DNA of 64,000 bases from Asanoa ishikariensis (GTDB lineage: Bacteria > Actinomycetota > Actinomycetes > Mycobacteriales > Micromonosporaceae): contig NZ_FNQB01000001.1 in assembly GCF_900107455.1 (NCBI RefSeq), positions 1,054,001-1,118,000 of the forward strand, written 5' to 3'. The translations under genes and the position numbers were made by a program. Positions 33,151 through 47,672 of the stretch are shown in pieces. Below the pieces are notes generated by a model that did no database searches, had not been told where the DNA came from, and saw nothing but the letters and a program-made list of their open reading frames with translations. The number at the start of each line of letters is the position of its first letter. Position 1 is the first letter of the stretch.

Positions 33151-36100
33151 TTGGCAGCTTCCCGCCCTGCGAAGACCAGTCGTACGTCGAGCGCTTTCGC
33201 TCCCCGCCGAATTTCCTTCGGCCGGATCACGGAACACCTCGAGGTCCCCAACCTCCTCGCTATCCAGACCGAGTCATTTGACTGGCTGGTTGGCAACGAG
33301 GCGTGGCAGGGCCGGTCGGCTGATGATCCGCACGCTCGCTCGGGTCTCGCAGAGATTCTCGAAGAGATCAGTCCGATTGAAGACTTCTCTGGCACCATGT
33401 CCCTTTCCTTCTCCGCGCCCCGCTTCGACGAGGTCAAGGCCTCGATCGAAGAGTGCAAGGAGAAGGACCTGACCTACTGCGCGCCGCTCTTCGTGACCGC
33501 GGAGTTCACCAACAACACGACTGGCGAGATCAAGAGCCAGACCGTGTTCATGGGTGACTTCCCGATGATGACGCCCAAGGGCACCTTCATCATCAACGGC
33601 ACCGAGCGCGTCGTGGTGAGCCAGCTCGTCCGGTCCCCGGGCGTCTACTTCGACAAGCAGCCGGACAAGACCTCCGACCGCGACCTCTCCAGCGTCAAGG
33701 TGATCCCGAGCCGGGGCGCCTGGCTGGAGTTCGACATCGACAAGCGCGACACCGTCGGCGTCCGCATCGACCGCAAGCGTCGGCAGGCCGTCACGGTCCT
33801 GCTGAAGGCTGTCGGTTGGAGCAACGAGCAGATCCGCGAGCGGTTCGGCTGGTCCGAGCTCATGATGACCACGCTCGAGAAGGACCACATCGCCGGTGCC
33901 GACGAGGCACTGCTCGACATCTACCGCAAGCTCCGCCCTGGCGAGCCGCCGACGCGCGAGAACGCCCAGACCTTGCTCGACAACCTCTTCTTCAACCCGA
34001 AGCGGTACGACGTAGCCAAGGTCGGTCGATACAAGTTCAACAAGAAGCTCGAGCTCGACGTCCCGATCAACAAGGGCACGCTGACCGAGGACGACATCGT
34101 CGCCACCGTGGAGTACCTGTGCCGGCTGCACGCCGGTGAGGACGGCTACGAGGCCGACGACATCGACCACTTCGGCAACCGGCGCCTGCGTACGGTCGGC
34201 GAGCTGATCCAGAACCAGGTTCGGGTCGGCCTGTCCCGCATGGAGCGGGTCGTCCGTGAGCGGATGACCACCCAGGACGTCGAGGCGATCACGCCGCAGA
34301 CCCTGATCAACATCCGCCCTGTGGTGGCTGCGATCAAGGAGTTCTTCGGCACCTCGCAGCTCTCGCAGTTCATGGACCAGACCAACCCGCTGGCGGGTCT
34401 CACCCACCGGCGCCGGCTGAGCGCGCTCGGCCCGGGCGGTCTGTCCCGTGAGCGGGCGGGCTTCGAGGTCCGCGACGTGCACCCGTCCCACTACGGCCGG
34501 ATGTGCCCGATCGAGACGCCGGAAGGCCCGAACATCGGCCTGATCGGTGCGCTCTCGACGTTCGGGCGGGTCAACCCGTTCGGCTTCATCGAGACGCCGT
34601 ACCGCAAGGTCGACAACGGTGTGGTCACCGACCAGATCGACTACCTGACGGCCGACGAAGAGGACCGTTACGTCAAGGCACAGGCCAACGCCGTGCTGAA
34701 GGCTGACGGCACCTTCGCCGAGGACCGCGTCCTGGTCCGCCGAAAGGGCGGTGAGGTCGACTTCGTGACCGGCACCGCAGTCGACTACATGGACGTCTCG
34801 CCGCGCCAGATGGTGTCTGTCGCGACCGCGATGATCCCGTTCCTCGAGCACGACGACGCGAACCGGGCCCTGATGGGCGCCAACATGCAGCGTCAGGCCG
34901 TGCCGCTGGTCAAGGCCGAGTCCCCGTTCGTCGGCACCGGCATGGAATACCGTGCCGCGGTCGACGCCGGCGACGTGGTCGTGGCCGAGGTCGGTGGCGT
35001 GGTCGAGGACCTGTGCGCCGACTACGTGACCGTGCACCAGGACGACGGCCACCGCCGCACGTACCTGCTGCACAAGTTCCGTCGGTCGAACTCCGGCTCC
35101 TGCGTCAACCAGAAGCCGGTGGTCTTCGAGGGCGACCGCGTCGAGGCCGGTCAGGTCGTCGCCGACGGTCCGTGCACCGACGAGGGCGAGATGGCGCTCG
35201 GGCGAAACCTGCTCGTGGCGTTCATGCCCTGGGAGGGTCACAACTACGAAGACGCGATCATCCTGTCCCAGAAGCTGGTGCAGCAGGACACCCTCACCTC
35301 GATTCACATCGAGGAGCACGAGGTGGACGCCCGCGACACCAAGCTGGGCCCGGAGGAGATCACGCGCGACATCCCGAACGTCAGCGAGGAAATGCTCGCC
35401 GACCTCGACGAGCGCGGGATCATCCGGATCGGCGCCGAGGTGGTCACCGGTGACATCCTGGTCGGCAAGGTCACGCCCAAGGGCGAGACCGAGCTGACCC
35501 CGGAGGAGCGACTGCTCCGCGCGATCTTCGGTGAGAAGGCGCGTGAGGTCCGGGACACCTCGCTGAAGGTTCCGCACGGCGAGACCGGCACGGTCATCGG
35601 CGTTCGCACCTTCTCGCGCGAGGACGGCGACGAGCTGCCCCCGGGCGTCAACGAGCTGGTCCGTGTTTACGTGGCACAGAAGCGCAAGATCCAGGACGGC
35701 GACAAGCTCGCCGGCCGCCACGGCAACAAGGGCGTCATCTCGAAGATCCTGCCGGTCGAGGACATGCCGTTCCTCGAGGACGGGACCCCGGTCGACATCG
35801 TGCTCAACCCGCTCGGTGTGCCGAGCCGGATGAACATCGGCCAGGTGCTGGAGACGCACCTCGGTTGGGTCGCCAAGACCGGTTGGAAGATCGAGGGCGA
35901 CGACACCAAGTGGAAGACCGCGCTGAAGTCCATCGGTGCCGGGGAGTCCGTTCCCGACACCAACGTGGCCACGCCGGTCTTCGACGGTGCCAAGGAAGAA
36001 GAGATCACCGGGCTGCTCAGCAGCACCCTGCCCAACCGGGACGGAGTGCAGCTGGTCGGTGGCTCGGGTAAGGCGCAGCTGTTCGACGGACGGTCCGGCG

Positions 36101-36582
36101 AGCCGCTGCCCGACCCGATCGCGGTCGGATACATCTACATCCTGAAGCTGAACCACCTGGTCGACGACAAGATCCACGCTCGCTCGACCGGCCCGTACTC
36201 GATGATCACGCAGCAGCCGCTGGGTGGTAAGGCGCAGTTCGGTGGCCAGCGGTTCGGCGAGATGGAGTGCTGGGCGATGCAGGCCTACGGCGCGGCGTAC
36301 GCGTTGCAGGAGCTGCTCACGATCAAGTCCGACGACGTGCTGGGCCGCGTGAAGGTCTACGAGGCGATCGTCAAGGGCGAGAACATTCCAGAGCCGGGCA
36401 TCCCGGAGTCGTTCAAGGTGCTGCTCAAGGAGCTGCAGTCGCTGTGCCTCAACGTAGAGGTGCTCTCCAGCGACGGCGTGGCCCTCGAGATGCGCGAGAC
36501 CGACGACGAGGTGTTCCGCGCCGCGGAGGAACTCGGCATCGACCTGTCCCGGCGTGAGCCGAGCAGCGTCGAGGAAGTGTGA
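33151..36582 (+). CDS. rpoB: DNA-directed RNA polymerase subunit beta
   Basis: This is the 1143-residue beta subunit of RNA polymerase. The rifampicin-site segment is readable as [11 protein letters not shown], then [20 protein letters not shown], and the start is a TTG preceded by GGAAGGA. Asp409, His419 and Ser424 correspond to E. coli 516, 526 and 531 and keep the sensitive residues. The positions equivalent to 518 and 522 are Thr411 and Ala415. The catalytic-side motifs [20 protein letters not shown] and [19 protein letters not shown] are intact. rpoC follows after 78 bases. Confidence 0.98.
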   Translation: MAASRPAKTSRTSSAFAPRRISFGRITEHLEVPNLLAIQTESFDWLVGNEAWQGRSADDPHARSGLAEILEEISPIEDFSGTMSLSFSAPRFDEVKASIEECKEKDLTYCAPLFVTAEFTNNTTGEIKSQTVFMGDFPMMTPKGTFIINGTERVVVSQLVRSPGVYFDKQPDKTSDRDLSSVKVIPSRGAWLEFDIDKRDTVGVRIDRKRRQAVTVLLKAVGWSNEQIRERFGWSELMMTTLEKDHIAGADEALLDIYRKLRPGEPPTRENAQTLLDNLFFNPKRYDVAKVGRYKFNKKLELDVPINKGTLTEDDIVATVEYLCRLHAGEDGYEADDIDHFGNRRLRTVGELIQNQVRVGLSRMERVVRERMTTQDVEAITPQTLINIRPVVAAIKEFFGTSQLSQFMDQTNPLAGLTHRRRLSALGPGGLSRERAGFEVRDVHPSHYGRMCPIETPEGPNIGLIGALSTFGRVNPFGFIETPYRKVDNGVVTDQIDYLTADEEDRYVKAQANAVLKADGTFAEDRVLVRRKGGEVDFVTGTAVDYMDVSPRQMVSVATAMIPFLEHDDANRALMGANMQRQAVPLVKAESPFVGTGMEYRAAVDAGDVVVAEVGGVVEDLCADYVTVHQDDGHRRTYLLHKFRRSNSGSCVNQKPVVFEGDRVEAGQVVADGPCTDEGEMALGRNLLVAFMPWEGHNYEDAIILSQKLVQQDTLTSIHIEEHEVDARDTKLGPEEITRDIPNVSEEMLADLDERGIIRIGAEVVTGDILVGKVTPKGETELTPEERLLRAIFGEKAREVRDTSLKVPHGETGTVIGVRTFSREDGDELPPGVNELVRVYVAQKRKIQDGDKLAGRHGNKGVISKILPVEDMPFLEDGTPVDIVLNPLGVPSRMNIGQVLETHLGWVAKTGWKIEGDDTKWKTALKSIGAGESVPDTNVATPVFDGAKEEEITGLLSSTLPNRDGVQLVGGSGKAQLFDGRSGEPLPDPIAVGYIYILKLNHLVDDKIHARSTGPYSMITQQPLGGKAQFGGQRFGEMECWAMQAYGAAYALQELLTIKSDDVLGRVKVYEAIVKGENIPEPGIPESFKVLLKELQSLCLNVEVLSSDGVALEMRETDDEVFRAAEELGIDLSRREPSSVEEV

Positions 36583-36660
36583 GTTGGAGCCGGGGCCCCA
36601 ACCAGGGCCCCGGCTCCCCGCCCGGTAGGTACGAGAAACGACAGACTCGAGGGACATAAA

Positions 36661-40551
<3,891 letters not shown>

Positions 40552-40629
40552 GTCTTTGTCGTACGTTCGTCGGAGGCGCCCTTCCCCTGCTGGGGTTGGG
40601 CGCCTTCGCCGTTGGTGGTCGCCGTTTAG

Positions 40630-40712
40630 GGCGGGGGAGAATATTGTGAGTGCCGACAGGCCGCAGAGGGCGCGACCTCTATAGTCGGCATTCACAATAT
40701 TCTCCCCCGCCC
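40630..40712. repeat. 83-bp inverted repeat downstream of rpoC
   Basis: Two 29-base arms (40630-40658 and 40684-40712; left arm begins GGGCGGGGGAGAATATTGTG) are complementary with one G-U-type mismatch. They enclose a 25-base loop that itself contains the small stem AGAGG/CCTCT. It may terminate rpoC transcription in both directions, but the symmetric AT-containing arms are longer than usual for a terminator. The right-hand flank (40706 onward) resembles 29508-29571. Confidence 0.88.
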
Positions 40713-40777
40713 TGACTCAGTTCGGCCTTTGTCGACTCCGTGCCTGGTCGCGGGTCACAGTCCATTGGGGACGGTTG

Positions 40778-41281
40778 ATGGGGCGGCTTCCGACTTTGGT
40801 TGTTGTCAGTGGGCCGCCGGGGGCTGGGAAGACCACGTTGGCGCACGCGTTGGCGACTGCTGTGGGGTGTCCAGCCATTTGTCGCGACGAGATCAAAGAG
40901 GGCATGGTTCACGGGGTCGACGACTACGTGCCCGCGTTGGCCGACGAGTCTGCCTTCCGCACGTTGGAGACGTTCTTTGGTGTGCTGCGGCTGTTGCTCT
41001 CGGCCGGCGTGACGGTTGTCGCTGAGGCGGCTTTTCAGGATCGGCTTTGGCGGCCTGGGTTGGAGCAGTTGGCGCCGTTGGCTCGGGTGAAGGTTGTGCA
41101 GTGTCAGGTTGAACCTGACATCGCGCGGCGGCGGATGGGGGAGCGTCGGCGGGCCGCTCATGCTGACGGGCAGTGGGTCGTGCGGGAGTTCGAGCGGGTC
41201 GCGTTGGATGTGCCTGAGTTCTGGGTGGACACGACCGACGGGTATGAGCTCGACGCTGTTGTGGCGTTTGTGAACGGCTAG
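40778..41281 (+). CDS. P-loop kinase / AAA-type small ATPase
   Basis: This 167-residue protein has a Walker A motif GPPGAGKTT (residues 12-20), then CRDEIKEGMVHG, typical of small-molecule kinases of the zeta-toxin or chloramphenicol-phosphotransferase-like group. An Arg-rich lid follows (RRRMGERRRA). It probably phosphorylates a small substrate of unknown identity. The ATG has GGGGA upstream; a TTG one codon earlier is possible. Its stop overlaps the convergent aminoglycoside phosphotransferase-like gene by four bases. Confidence 0.82.
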   Translation: MGRLPTLVVVSGPPGAGKTTLAHALATAVGCPAICRDEIKEGMVHGVDDYVPALADESAFRTLETFFGVLRLLLSAGVTVVAEAAFQDRLWRPGLEQLAPLARVKVVQCQVEPDIARRRMGERRRAAHADGQWVVREFERVALDVPEFWVDTTDGYELDAVVAFVNG

Positions 41282-41985
41282 AAGAACTCGTCCAGTAGGC
41301 GGTAGAAGGCGATCTTGGTTGGGTCTGGCTCGGGGAGGCCGTAGGCAGCCAGGAAGCTTGTCGCCTCGGTCTCGGACCAGTTCGCGGTGATGTTTCTCGT
41401 GGCTATGGCCAGGTCGTTGTGGCGGTCGGCTACGCCTAGGCGGGCTACGTCGACGACGCCGGTGGGTCGTCCGTCGTCCGTGAAGAGGATGTTCGGTAGG
41501 CAGGGGTCGCCATGGCCGACCACCAAGTCCTCCGGTTCTCGTGGGCGGGTGGATTGCAGTTCTGCCCGTAGGCGTTCGATTGACCAGCCTGCTCGGGCGG
41601 CGTCTAGGTTGGCCAAGTCGACATCCGCCGTGCGAGCCGCTGCCTCCGCCTCGCTGATAGCGGTCGACAATCGGCGGTCGAATGGGCAGGTGGCTGTCGG
41701 CAGTTGATGGAGGTCGTGGAGCAGGGCGCCGATCGCGGCCGACAGGCTGGGGCGCTGGGCCGCGGGCCAGGTATTTGCCGGGCGGCCTGGTAGGGCTTTG
41801 GTGGTCAGGGTGCCGGGGGTGTGGTCCAGGACTTCGGGGCACGGGAAGTTTTGGGTGGCTAGCCAGGTTAGGCGGGCGGCTTCTGCGGCGATCTCGTCTT
41901 GGTCGCCTTGCTTGCGGTAGGCGTCGGCGTTCTGCCAGACCTGGGCGGTGGATTTGCCCGTGGTTACTGGGTGCCAGTGGGTCAC
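41278..41985 (-). CDS. Aminoglycoside 3'-phosphotransferase-like enzyme
   Basis: The 235-residue protein matches the APH(3') kinase fold. The catalytic loop is VVGHGDPCLPNILF (Asp160, Asn165), the metal site is GVVDVARLGVADRHNDLAIA (Asp179), and the C-terminus ends YRLLDEFF as in APH(3') enzymes. Family members transfer ATP phosphate to kanamycin- or neomycin-type drugs. Gly-to-Pro change within the HGDxCLPN motif (HGDPCLPN) is slightly unusual. The N-terminus is shorter than the usual 260-odd residues. The GTG at 41985 is preferred because upstream residues are low-complexity. Activity on aminoglycosides is inferred. Confidence 0.85.
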   Translation of the reverse strand: MTHWHPVTTGKSTAQVWQNADAYRKQGDQDEIAAEAARLTWLATQNFPCPEVLDHTPGTLTTKALPGRPANTWPAAQRPSLSAAIGALLHDLHQLPTATCPFDRRLSTAISEAEAAARTADVDLANLDAARAGWSIERLRAELQSTRPREPEDLVVGHGDPCLPNILFTDDGRPTGVVDVARLGVADRHNDLAIATRNITANWSETEATSFLAAYGLPEPDPTKIAFYRLLDEFF

Positions 41986-42018
41986 GCGATCATCGTGCCG
42001 TCGGGTTGGGTGGGCGGA

Positions 42019-42024
42019 TAGGGT
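42019..42024 (+). promoter_or_regulatory. Candidate leaderless -10 box
   Basis: TAGGGT lies six bases before the GTG at 42031, which has no Shine-Dalgarno sequence. It is one of several TANNNT-N6-start arrangements in the window. Confidence 0.45.
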
Positions 42025-42030
42025 CGGGGC

Positions 42031-42375
42031 GTGCAACCCGTTGAGGCGCTTCGGCATCCGCTTGATCCGGATCCGGTTCGGTCTTCCAAGGCTGGGGCCG
42101 TTTTCGGGTTGGGGTTGTTGGCCGTGGTTACCGGGGTTTTGGTCGGTGGGGTGGTTCCCGCGACCGTCGCTCTTTTGCTCGCTCGGCAGGCTCGGCGGGA
42201 GGCGTTCGCTTCCGGTGGGTATCTGACCGGCAGTGTGTGGATTCGGCGCGGGGAGCGGTTGGCCTGGATCGGGATCATGCTCTGCCTGGCGACTGTGGTG
42301 GTCGCGACCGTGATCGGGATTCTGAAGTCGGCCGGGCCTGGTGGCGTGCAGGACTTCGCGCCTGGCGTTGACTGA
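42031..42375 (+). CDS. Small DUF4190-like membrane protein
   Basis: This 114-residue protein has two clear membrane helices (about residues 22-48 and 75-97) separated by a short basic loop (ARQARREAFASGGYLTGS). The pairing of GxxxALLLARQARRE with RRGERLAWIGIML matches DUF4190-type proteins, whose function is unknown. It is divergent from the phosphotransferase-like gene and begins at a GTG. Confidence 0.75.
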   Translation: MQPVEALRHPLDPDPVRSSKAGAVFGLGLLAVVTGVLVGGVVPATVALLLARQARREAFASGGYLTGSVWIRRGERLAWIGIMLCLATVVVATVIGILKSAGPGGVQDFAPGVD

Positions 42376-42434
42376 CGCCGGCGTGAAAGGTCGCGGAATT
42401 CTGTACCCCGTCGGGTGATGTGGTGGGGCATGGC

Positions 42435-42926
42435 ATGCTCGTGGGCGTGGCGCAGCAGGGGGGACCGGTCTACCCGGTGAATCAGCCGCGGCCCGTTTCG
42501 GTGCCGCCGCCTACCGACGCGCAGCAGCGCACCCGGCGGGTCGAGGCCGTGCCGGGCACCGCGTTCGGGATCGTGCACCTGGAGGTGCCGCCGGCGACCT
42601 CGGGTCTGGCCGTCGGCGGGCTGATCGCGGGCATCGCCTCGATCGTCGTGTCGTTCGTCGTGCTCTGTTTCGGGCTCGTGGGTGCCCAGGACGGGTGGGG
42701 TGCCTGGGCCGCCGGCGCGTTCACCGTGTTGGCCGTGTCGGCCGGCGTGGCCGGTGTGGCGTTGGGGATCCTCGGGCGGCGGCAGATCCGGCAGGTCGGG
42801 CCGGCCGCCTCGATGCGGTTCCAGGGCAAGGGACTGGCCTCGGCGGGCTTCATCTGCGGGATCGTCGGCCTGGTCATCGCCCTGCTCGCGTTCTTCGCCG
42901 CGGTCGGGCTCCAGGTAGCGGCGTAA
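42435..42926 (+). CDS. DUF4190-like membrane protein with Pro-rich N-terminus
   Basis: The 163-residue protein has a Pro/Gln-rich cytoplasmic N-terminus (about 55 residues) and three or four membrane segments. The repeated pattern GLAVGGLIAGIASIVVS and later GKGLASAGFICGIVGLVIAL is the duplicated DUF4190 unit, with a basic ILGRRQIRQ loop between. It probably forms a pair with the smaller gene upstream. The start could also be a GTG at 42447. The role is unknown. Confidence 0.75.
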   Translation: MLVGVAQQGGPVYPVNQPRPVSVPPPTDAQQRTRRVEAVPGTAFGIVHLEVPPATSGLAVGGLIAGIASIVVSFVVLCFGLVGAQDGWGAWAAGAFTVLAVSAGVAGVALGILGRRQIRQVGPAASMRFQGKGLASAGFICGIVGLVIALLAFFAAVGLQVAA

Positions 42927-43023
42927 ACCGGCCCAATACGGCCAAGTGCCTGGCTCGGCAGTCCTCCGGGGCAGCCGCTACAATTGACGGAGATAGAGCC
43001 TGATCGCGCGCGTCACAGGGCTT

Positions 43024-43052
43024 TTGACCTGCGCCCTCGCGATGGGTACTCT
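43024..43052 (+). promoter_or_regulatory. rpsL promoter
   Basis: TTGACC (43024-43029) and TACTCT (43047-43052) are exactly 17 bases apart, a strong principal-sigma promoter. It would start near 43059 and drive rpsL-rpsG-fusA-tuf. Confidence 0.8.
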
Positions 43053-43321
43053 TTCCTTTCGTGCCCGGGCTCGCCCGGGCAATCCGTGCGTGCGCGCACC
43101 GTTCTGGCCAGGCAGCGCCAAGCCGCCGAGTGCGTGAGCACGAACAATGGCAAGAAACCCGGGCTCGCGTCAGCGCGCACGGGGACCGTGGAGAGGCCGA
43201 CACGCCCGACCGCGGGTACCGGGAGCACCTGGCCCGGTTGGAGTGTTGGAGAACCGTCCACTCGGGCGGTTAAGGCGACGGCGCGGCCGCTGGTAAGCGG
43301 CCGAAGGGAGCGGAAAACCCG
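43053..43321 (+). promoter_or_regulatory. Long rpsL 5' leader
   Basis: About 260 bases separate the promoter from rpsL and hold no supported gene. A perfect 8-base hairpin GCCCGGGC-TC-GCCCGGGC (43063-43080) lies right at the start of the transcript. GGCCGCTGGTAAGCGGCC near 43280 is a second stem before the ribosome-binding site AAGGGAG. The leader may regulate the str operon. Confidence 0.5.
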
Positions 43322-43696
43322 GTGCCAACGATTCAGCAGCTGGTCCGAAAGGGCCGGCAGGCGAAGACGAGCAAGACCAAGACCCCCGCGCTGAAGGGCA
43401 GCCCTCAGCGTCGCGGCGTGTGCACGCGTGTTTACACGACCACCCCGAAGAAGCCCAACTCGGCGCTGCGCAAGGTCGCCCGCGTCAAGCTGAGCAGCCA
43501 GATCGAGGTGACCGCCTACATCCCCGGCGTCGGCCACAACCTGCAGGAGCACTCGATCGTGCTCGTGCGTGGCGGCCGTGTGAAGGACCTTCCCGGCGTG
43601 CGTTACAAGATCGTGCGTGGCTCGCTCGACACCCAGGGTGTCCGCAACCGCAAGCAGGCCCGCAGCCGCTACGGCGCCAAGAAGGAGAAGAGCTGA
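43322..43696 (+). CDS. rpsL: Ribosomal protein S12
   Basis: S12 shapes the decoding site. The 124-residue protein has the segment [19 protein letters not shown], containing the Lys equivalent to E. coli K42/K43, and [20 protein letters not shown] with the K87/K88 loop downstream ([10 protein letters not shown]). Both streptomycin-sensitive lysines are present. The start is GTG, preceded by GAAGGGAG. rpsG follows one base later. Confidence 0.97.
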   Translation: MPTIQQLVRKGRQAKTSKTKTPALKGSPQRRGVCTRVYTTTPKKPNSALRKVARVKLSSQIEVTAYIPGVGHNLQEHSIVLVRGGRVKDLPGVRYKIVRGSLDTQGVRNRKQARSRYGAKKEKS

Positions 43697-43697
43697 C

Positions 43698-44171
43698 ATG
43701 CCGCGTAAGGGACCCGCTCCGCGTCGTCCGCTTGTCGCGGACCCGGTTTACAACTCCCCGCTGGTGACCCAGCTGGTCAACAAGATCCTCATGCGCGGCA
43801 AGCGTCAGCTCGCCGAGCGCATCGTGTACGGCGCGCTCGAGGGCGCTCGTGAGAAGAGCGGCGGCACTGACCCCGTCGTCATCCTCAAGCGGGCGATGGA
43901 CAACGTGAAGCCGGCCATCGAGGTGAAGAGCCGCCGGGTCGGTGGCGCCACCTACCAGGTGCCGATCGAGGTGCGCGCGCCCCGCCAGACCACGCTTGGT
44001 CTGCGCTGGCTGGTGCAGTACTCGAAGGCCCGCCGCGAAAAGACCATGGTTGAGCGCCTCATGAACGAGCTGCTCGACGCGAGCAACGGCCTCGGTGCCG
44101 CGGTGAAGCGACGCGAGGACACGCACAAGATGGCGGAGTCCAACAAGGCCTTCGCCCACTACCGGTGGTAA
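43698..44171 (+). CDS. rpsG: Ribosomal protein S7
   Basis: S7 nucleates assembly of the 30S head. The 157-residue protein starts [20 protein letters not shown] and contains [20 protein letters not shown] and the beta-hairpin [12 protein letters not shown]. The ATG directly follows the rpsL stop, and the family length fits. An upstream in-frame ATG in rpsL is rejected. Confidence 0.97.
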   Translation: MPRKGPAPRRPLVADPVYNSPLVTQLVNKILMRGKRQLAERIVYGALEGAREKSGGTDPVVILKRAMDNVKPAIEVKSRRVGGATYQVPIEVRAPRQTTLGLRWLVQYSKARREKTMVERLMNELLDASNGLGAAVKRREDTHKMAESNKAFAHYRW

Positions 44172-44204
44172 CCACCACCCGAACGACGACGAAGAGGGAT
44201 TGAA

Positions 44205-46301
44205 GTGGCCGCCGCAGACGCGCTCGCCAGGGTTCGCAACATTGGCATCATGGCGCACATCGACGCTGGTAAGACCACGACCACCGAGCGGATCCTGTTC
44301 TACACCGGTATCACGTACAAGATCGGTGAGGTCCACGAAGGCGCTGCCGTCATGGACTGGATGGAGCAGGAGCAGGAGCGAGGCATCACGATCACTTCCG
44401 CCGCCACCAAGTGCGAGTGGAAGGATCACACGATCCAGATCATCGACACGCCCGGCCACGTCGACTTCACGGTCGAGGTCGAGCGGTCGCTGCGGGTCCT
44501 CGACGGCGCGGTGGCCGTCTACGACGGTGTCGCCGGCGTGGAGCCCCAGACCGAGAACGTCTGGCGGCAGGCTGACAAGTACAACGTCCCGCGGATGTGC
44601 TTCGTCAACAAGCTCGACCGCACCGGTGCCGACTTCTTCCGCTGCGTGCAGATGATGATCGACCGGCTGCACGCGACCCCGCTGGTGCTGCAGATCCCGA
44701 TCGGGAACGAGGCCGACTTCATCGGCGTCGTCGACCTGATCGGGATGCGCGCGCTGACCTGGCGCGGCGAGACCCAGAAGGGTGAGGACTACGCGATCGA
44801 AGAGATCCCGGCAGACCTCGCCGACCAGGCCGCCGAGTGGCGCGAGAAGCTCATCGAGACGCTCGCCGATGTCGACGACGTGATCACCGAGAAGTACCTC
44901 GAAGGCGAAGAGCTCACCATCGAGGACATCAAGGCCGGCATCCGCCGCGCCACGATCGCGGGCAAGGCCAACCCGGTCCTGACCGGTTCGGCCTTCAAGA
45001 ACAAGGGCGTTCAGCCGATGCTGGACGCGGTCGTCGACTTCCTCCCCTCGCCGCTGGACGTTCCGGCGATCGAGGGCGTGGCCACCGACGGTGAGACCCC
45101 GCTGCTGCGCAAGCCGTCGAACACGGAGCCCTTCTCGGGCCTCGCGTTCAAGATCCAGACGGACAAGCACCTCGGCAAGCTCACCTACGTCCGGGTCTAC
45201 TCGGGCACGCTCGACTCCGGTTCTCCGGTCATCAACTCGACCAAGGACCGCAAGGAGCGCATCGGCAAGATCTACCAGATGCACGCCAACAAGCGTGAGG
45301 AGCGGTCGACCGCGCAGGCGGGTGACATCATCGCCGTGCAGGGTCTCAAGCAGACCACCACCGGTGACACCCTCTGCGACCCGGCCAACCCGGTCATCCT
45401 GGAGTCGATGACGTTCCCGGAGCCGGTCATCTCGGTGGCGATCGAGCCGAAGACCAAGTCCGACCAGGAGAAGCTGGGCACCGCGATCCAGCGCCTCGCC
45501 GAGGAGGACCCGACGTTCCGGGTCCGCAACGACGAGGAGACCGGCCAGACGGTCATCTCCGGCATGGGCGAGCTTCACCTCGACATCCTGGTCGACCGGA
45601 TGCGGCGTGAGTTCAACGTCGAGGCCAACGTCGGCAAGCCGCAGGTGGCGTACCGCGAGACGATCCGCCGCAAGGTGGAGAAGGTCGAGTACACCCACAA
45701 GAAGCAGACGGGTGGCTCCGGCCAGTACGCGCGGGTCATCGTCAGCCTCGAGCCGTTGCCGCTCGACAACGACGCACCGACCTACGAGTTCGCCAACGCC
45801 GTCAGCGGCGGCCGCATCCCGCGGGAGTTCATCCCGTCCGTGGACGCGGGCGCACAGGACGCCATGCAGTACGGCATCCTCGCCGGCTACCCGTTGGTGG
45901 GCCTCAAGCTGACCCTGCTCGACGGTCAGTACCACGAGGTCGACTCGTCGGAAATGGCATTCAAGATCGCCGGTTCGATGGTGCTGAAGGAGGCGGCCCG
46001 CAAGGCCGACCCGGCACTGCTCGAGCCGATGATGGCGGTCGAGGTGACGACGCCCGAGGAGAACATGGGCGACGTGATCGGCGACCTGAACTCCCGGCGC
46101 GGCATCATCCAGGCGATGGAGGAGCGCAGCGGCGCTCGCGTCGTCCGGGCCCTGGTGCCGCTGTCGGAGATGTTCGGCTACGTCGGTGACCTGCGGTCGA
46201 AGACCCAGGGCCGGGCTAGCTACAGCATGCAGTTCGACTCCTACGCCGAGGTTCCGCAGAACGTCGCGAAGGAAATCATCGCCAAGGCAACTGGCGAATA
46301 G
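44205..46301 (+). CDS. fusA: Elongation factor G
   Basis: EF-G catalyses translocation on the ribosome with GTP. The 698-residue protein has G1 [20 protein letters not shown]2 [11 protein letters not shown]3 DTPGHVDFT and NKLDRTGAD. Domains II to V end with [19 protein letters not shown]. The start is GTG, preceded by AGAGGGATTGAA. It shows no fusidic-acid-resistance peculiarity that I can recognise. Confidence 0.98.
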   Translation: MAAADALARVRNIGIMAHIDAGKTTTTERILFYTGITYKIGEVHEGAAVMDWMEQEQERGITITSAATKCEWKDHTIQIIDTPGHVDFTVEVERSLRVLDGAVAVYDGVAGVEPQTENVWRQADKYNVPRMCFVNKLDRTGADFFRCVQMMIDRLHATPLVLQIPIGNEADFIGVVDLIGMRALTWRGETQKGEDYAIEEIPADLADQAAEWREKLIETLADVDDVITEKYLEGEELTIEDIKAGIRRATIAGKANPVLTGSAFKNKGVQPMLDAVVDFLPSPLDVPAIEGVATDGETPLLRKPSNTEPFSGLAFKIQTDKHLGKLTYVRVYSGTLDSGSPVINSTKDRKERIGKIYQMHANKREERSTAQAGDIIAVQGLKQTTTGDTLCDPANPVILESMTFPEPVISVAIEPKTKSDQEKLGTAIQRLAEEDPTFRVRNDEETGQTVISGMGELHLDILVDRMRREFNVEANVGKPQVAYRETIRRKVEKVEYTHKKQTGGSGQYARVIVSLEPLPLDNDAPTYEFANAVSGGRIPREFIPSVDAGAQDAMQYGILAGYPLVGLKLTLLDGQYHEVDSSEMAFKIAGSMVLKEAARKADPALLEPMMAVEVTTPEENMGDVIGDLNSRRGIIQAMEERSGARVVRALVPLSEMFGYVGDLRSKTQGRASYSMQFDSYAEVPQNVAKEIIAKATGE

Positions 46302-46414
46302 CTGTGTGAGGGTGCTGGGGCTTCATCGTCCCAGCACCCACCAATCGGACAGTGTCGTCGGTGCCATCTGGCGCCGAGGACGTACGGAACAAGAAGTCCT
46401 TGAGGAGGACACCA

Positions 46415-47608
46415 GTGGCGAAGGCGAAGTTCGAGCGGACTAAGCCGCACGTCAACATCGGCACCATTGGTCACATCGACCACGGGAAGACGACGCTGAC
46501 CGCGGCCATCACCAAGGTGCTGCACGACAAGTACCCGGACGTGAACCCCTACACGCCGTTCGACGAGATCGACAAGGCGCCGGAGGAGAAGGCCCGCGGT
46601 ATCACGATCTCGATCGCGCACGTCGAGTACCAGACCGAGTCGCGGCACTACGCGCACGTCGACTGCCCCGGTCACGCCGACTACATCAAGAACATGATCA
46701 CCGGTGCCGCGCAGATGGACGGCGCGATCCTGGTGGTCGCGGCGACCGACGGCCCGATGCCGCAGACCCGCGAGCACGTTCTGCTGGCTCGCCAGGTCGG
46801 CGTTCCCTACATCGTCGTGGCGCTCAACAAGAGCGACATGGTCGATGACGAGGAGCTGCTCGAGCTCGTCGAGCTCGAGGTCCGCGAGCTGCTGTCGGCG
46901 CAGGAGTACCCGGGCGACGACCTGCCGGTCGTGCGCGTCTCGGCGCTCAAGGCCCTCGAGGGTGACCCCGAGTGGACCGACAAGCTCATGGAGCTCATGA
47001 ACGCGGTCGACACCTCGATCCCGCAGCCCGAGCGCGACGTCGAGAAGCCGTTCCTCATGCCCGTCGAGGACGTCTTCACGATCACCGGTCGTGGCACGGT
47101 CGTCACCGGTCGCGTGGAGCGCGGTGTGCTCCTGCCGAACGAGGACGTCGAGCTTCTCGGTATCAAGGAGAAGGGCTTCAAGACCAAGGTCACCGCGATC
47201 GAGATGTTCCGCAAGACCCTTGAGGACGCTCGCGCCGGTGAGAACGTCGGCCTTCTGCTGCGCGGCACCAAGCGCGACGAGGTCGAGCGCGGCATGGTCG
47301 TGGTGAAGCCGGGTACGAACACCCCGCACACCGAGTTCGAGGCGACCGTCTACATCCTCTCCAAGGAGGAGGGTGGACGGCACACCCCGTTCTTCCAGAA
47401 CTACCGCCCGCAGTTCTACTTCCGTACCACGGACGTCACCGGCGTCGTCACGCTGCCTGAGGGCACCGAGATGGTCATGCCGGGCGACAACACCACGATG
47501 TCCGTGAAGCTCATCCAGCCCATCGCGATGGAGGAAAACCTCAAGTTCGCGATCCGCGAGGGTGGTCGTACGGTCGGCGCGGGTCGCGTCACGAAGATCA
47601 TCAAGTAA
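46415..47608 (+). CDS. tuf: Elongation factor Tu
   Basis: EF-Tu delivers aminoacyl-tRNA. The GTG at 46415 gives 397 residues beginning [20 protein letters not shown]; an earlier in-frame ATG would add 21 residues unlike any EF-Tu and is rejected. G motifs [19 protein letters not shown] and NKSDMVD are intact. AGGAGGACA precedes the start. This is the only tuf in the window. Confidence 0.98.
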   Translation: MAKAKFERTKPHVNIGTIGHIDHGKTTLTAAITKVLHDKYPDVNPYTPFDEIDKAPEEKARGITISIAHVEYQTESRHYAHVDCPGHADYIKNMITGAAQMDGAILVVAATDGPMPQTREHVLLARQVGVPYIVVALNKSDMVDDEELLELVELEVRELLSAQEYPGDDLPVVRVSALKALEGDPEWTDKLMELMNAVDTSIPQPERDVEKPFLMPVEDVFTITGRGTVVTGRVERGVLLPNEDVELLGIKEKGFKTKVTAIEMFRKTLEDARAGENVGLLLRGTKRDEVERGMVVVKPGTNTPHTEFEATVYILSKEEGGRHTPFFQNYRPQFYFRTTDVTGVVTLPEGTEMVMPGDNTTMSVKLIQPIAMEENLKFAIREGGRTVGAGRVTKIIK

Positions 47609-47672
47609 ACAGGTAACCCCGATTAGGTCTGCTGGACTCGATCCGGCATACTAGTCAGGTTGCGTACGCGAC

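Noticed and set aside
43485-45935. An 816-codon frame antisense to rpsL, rpsG and fusA
   Set aside because: Same codon-bias artefact; no start context and no recognisable domain.
46352-46414. An upstream ATG giving EF-Tu 21 extra residues
   Set aside because: The extension is unlike any EF-Tu, and AGGAGG lies just before the GTG at 46415.
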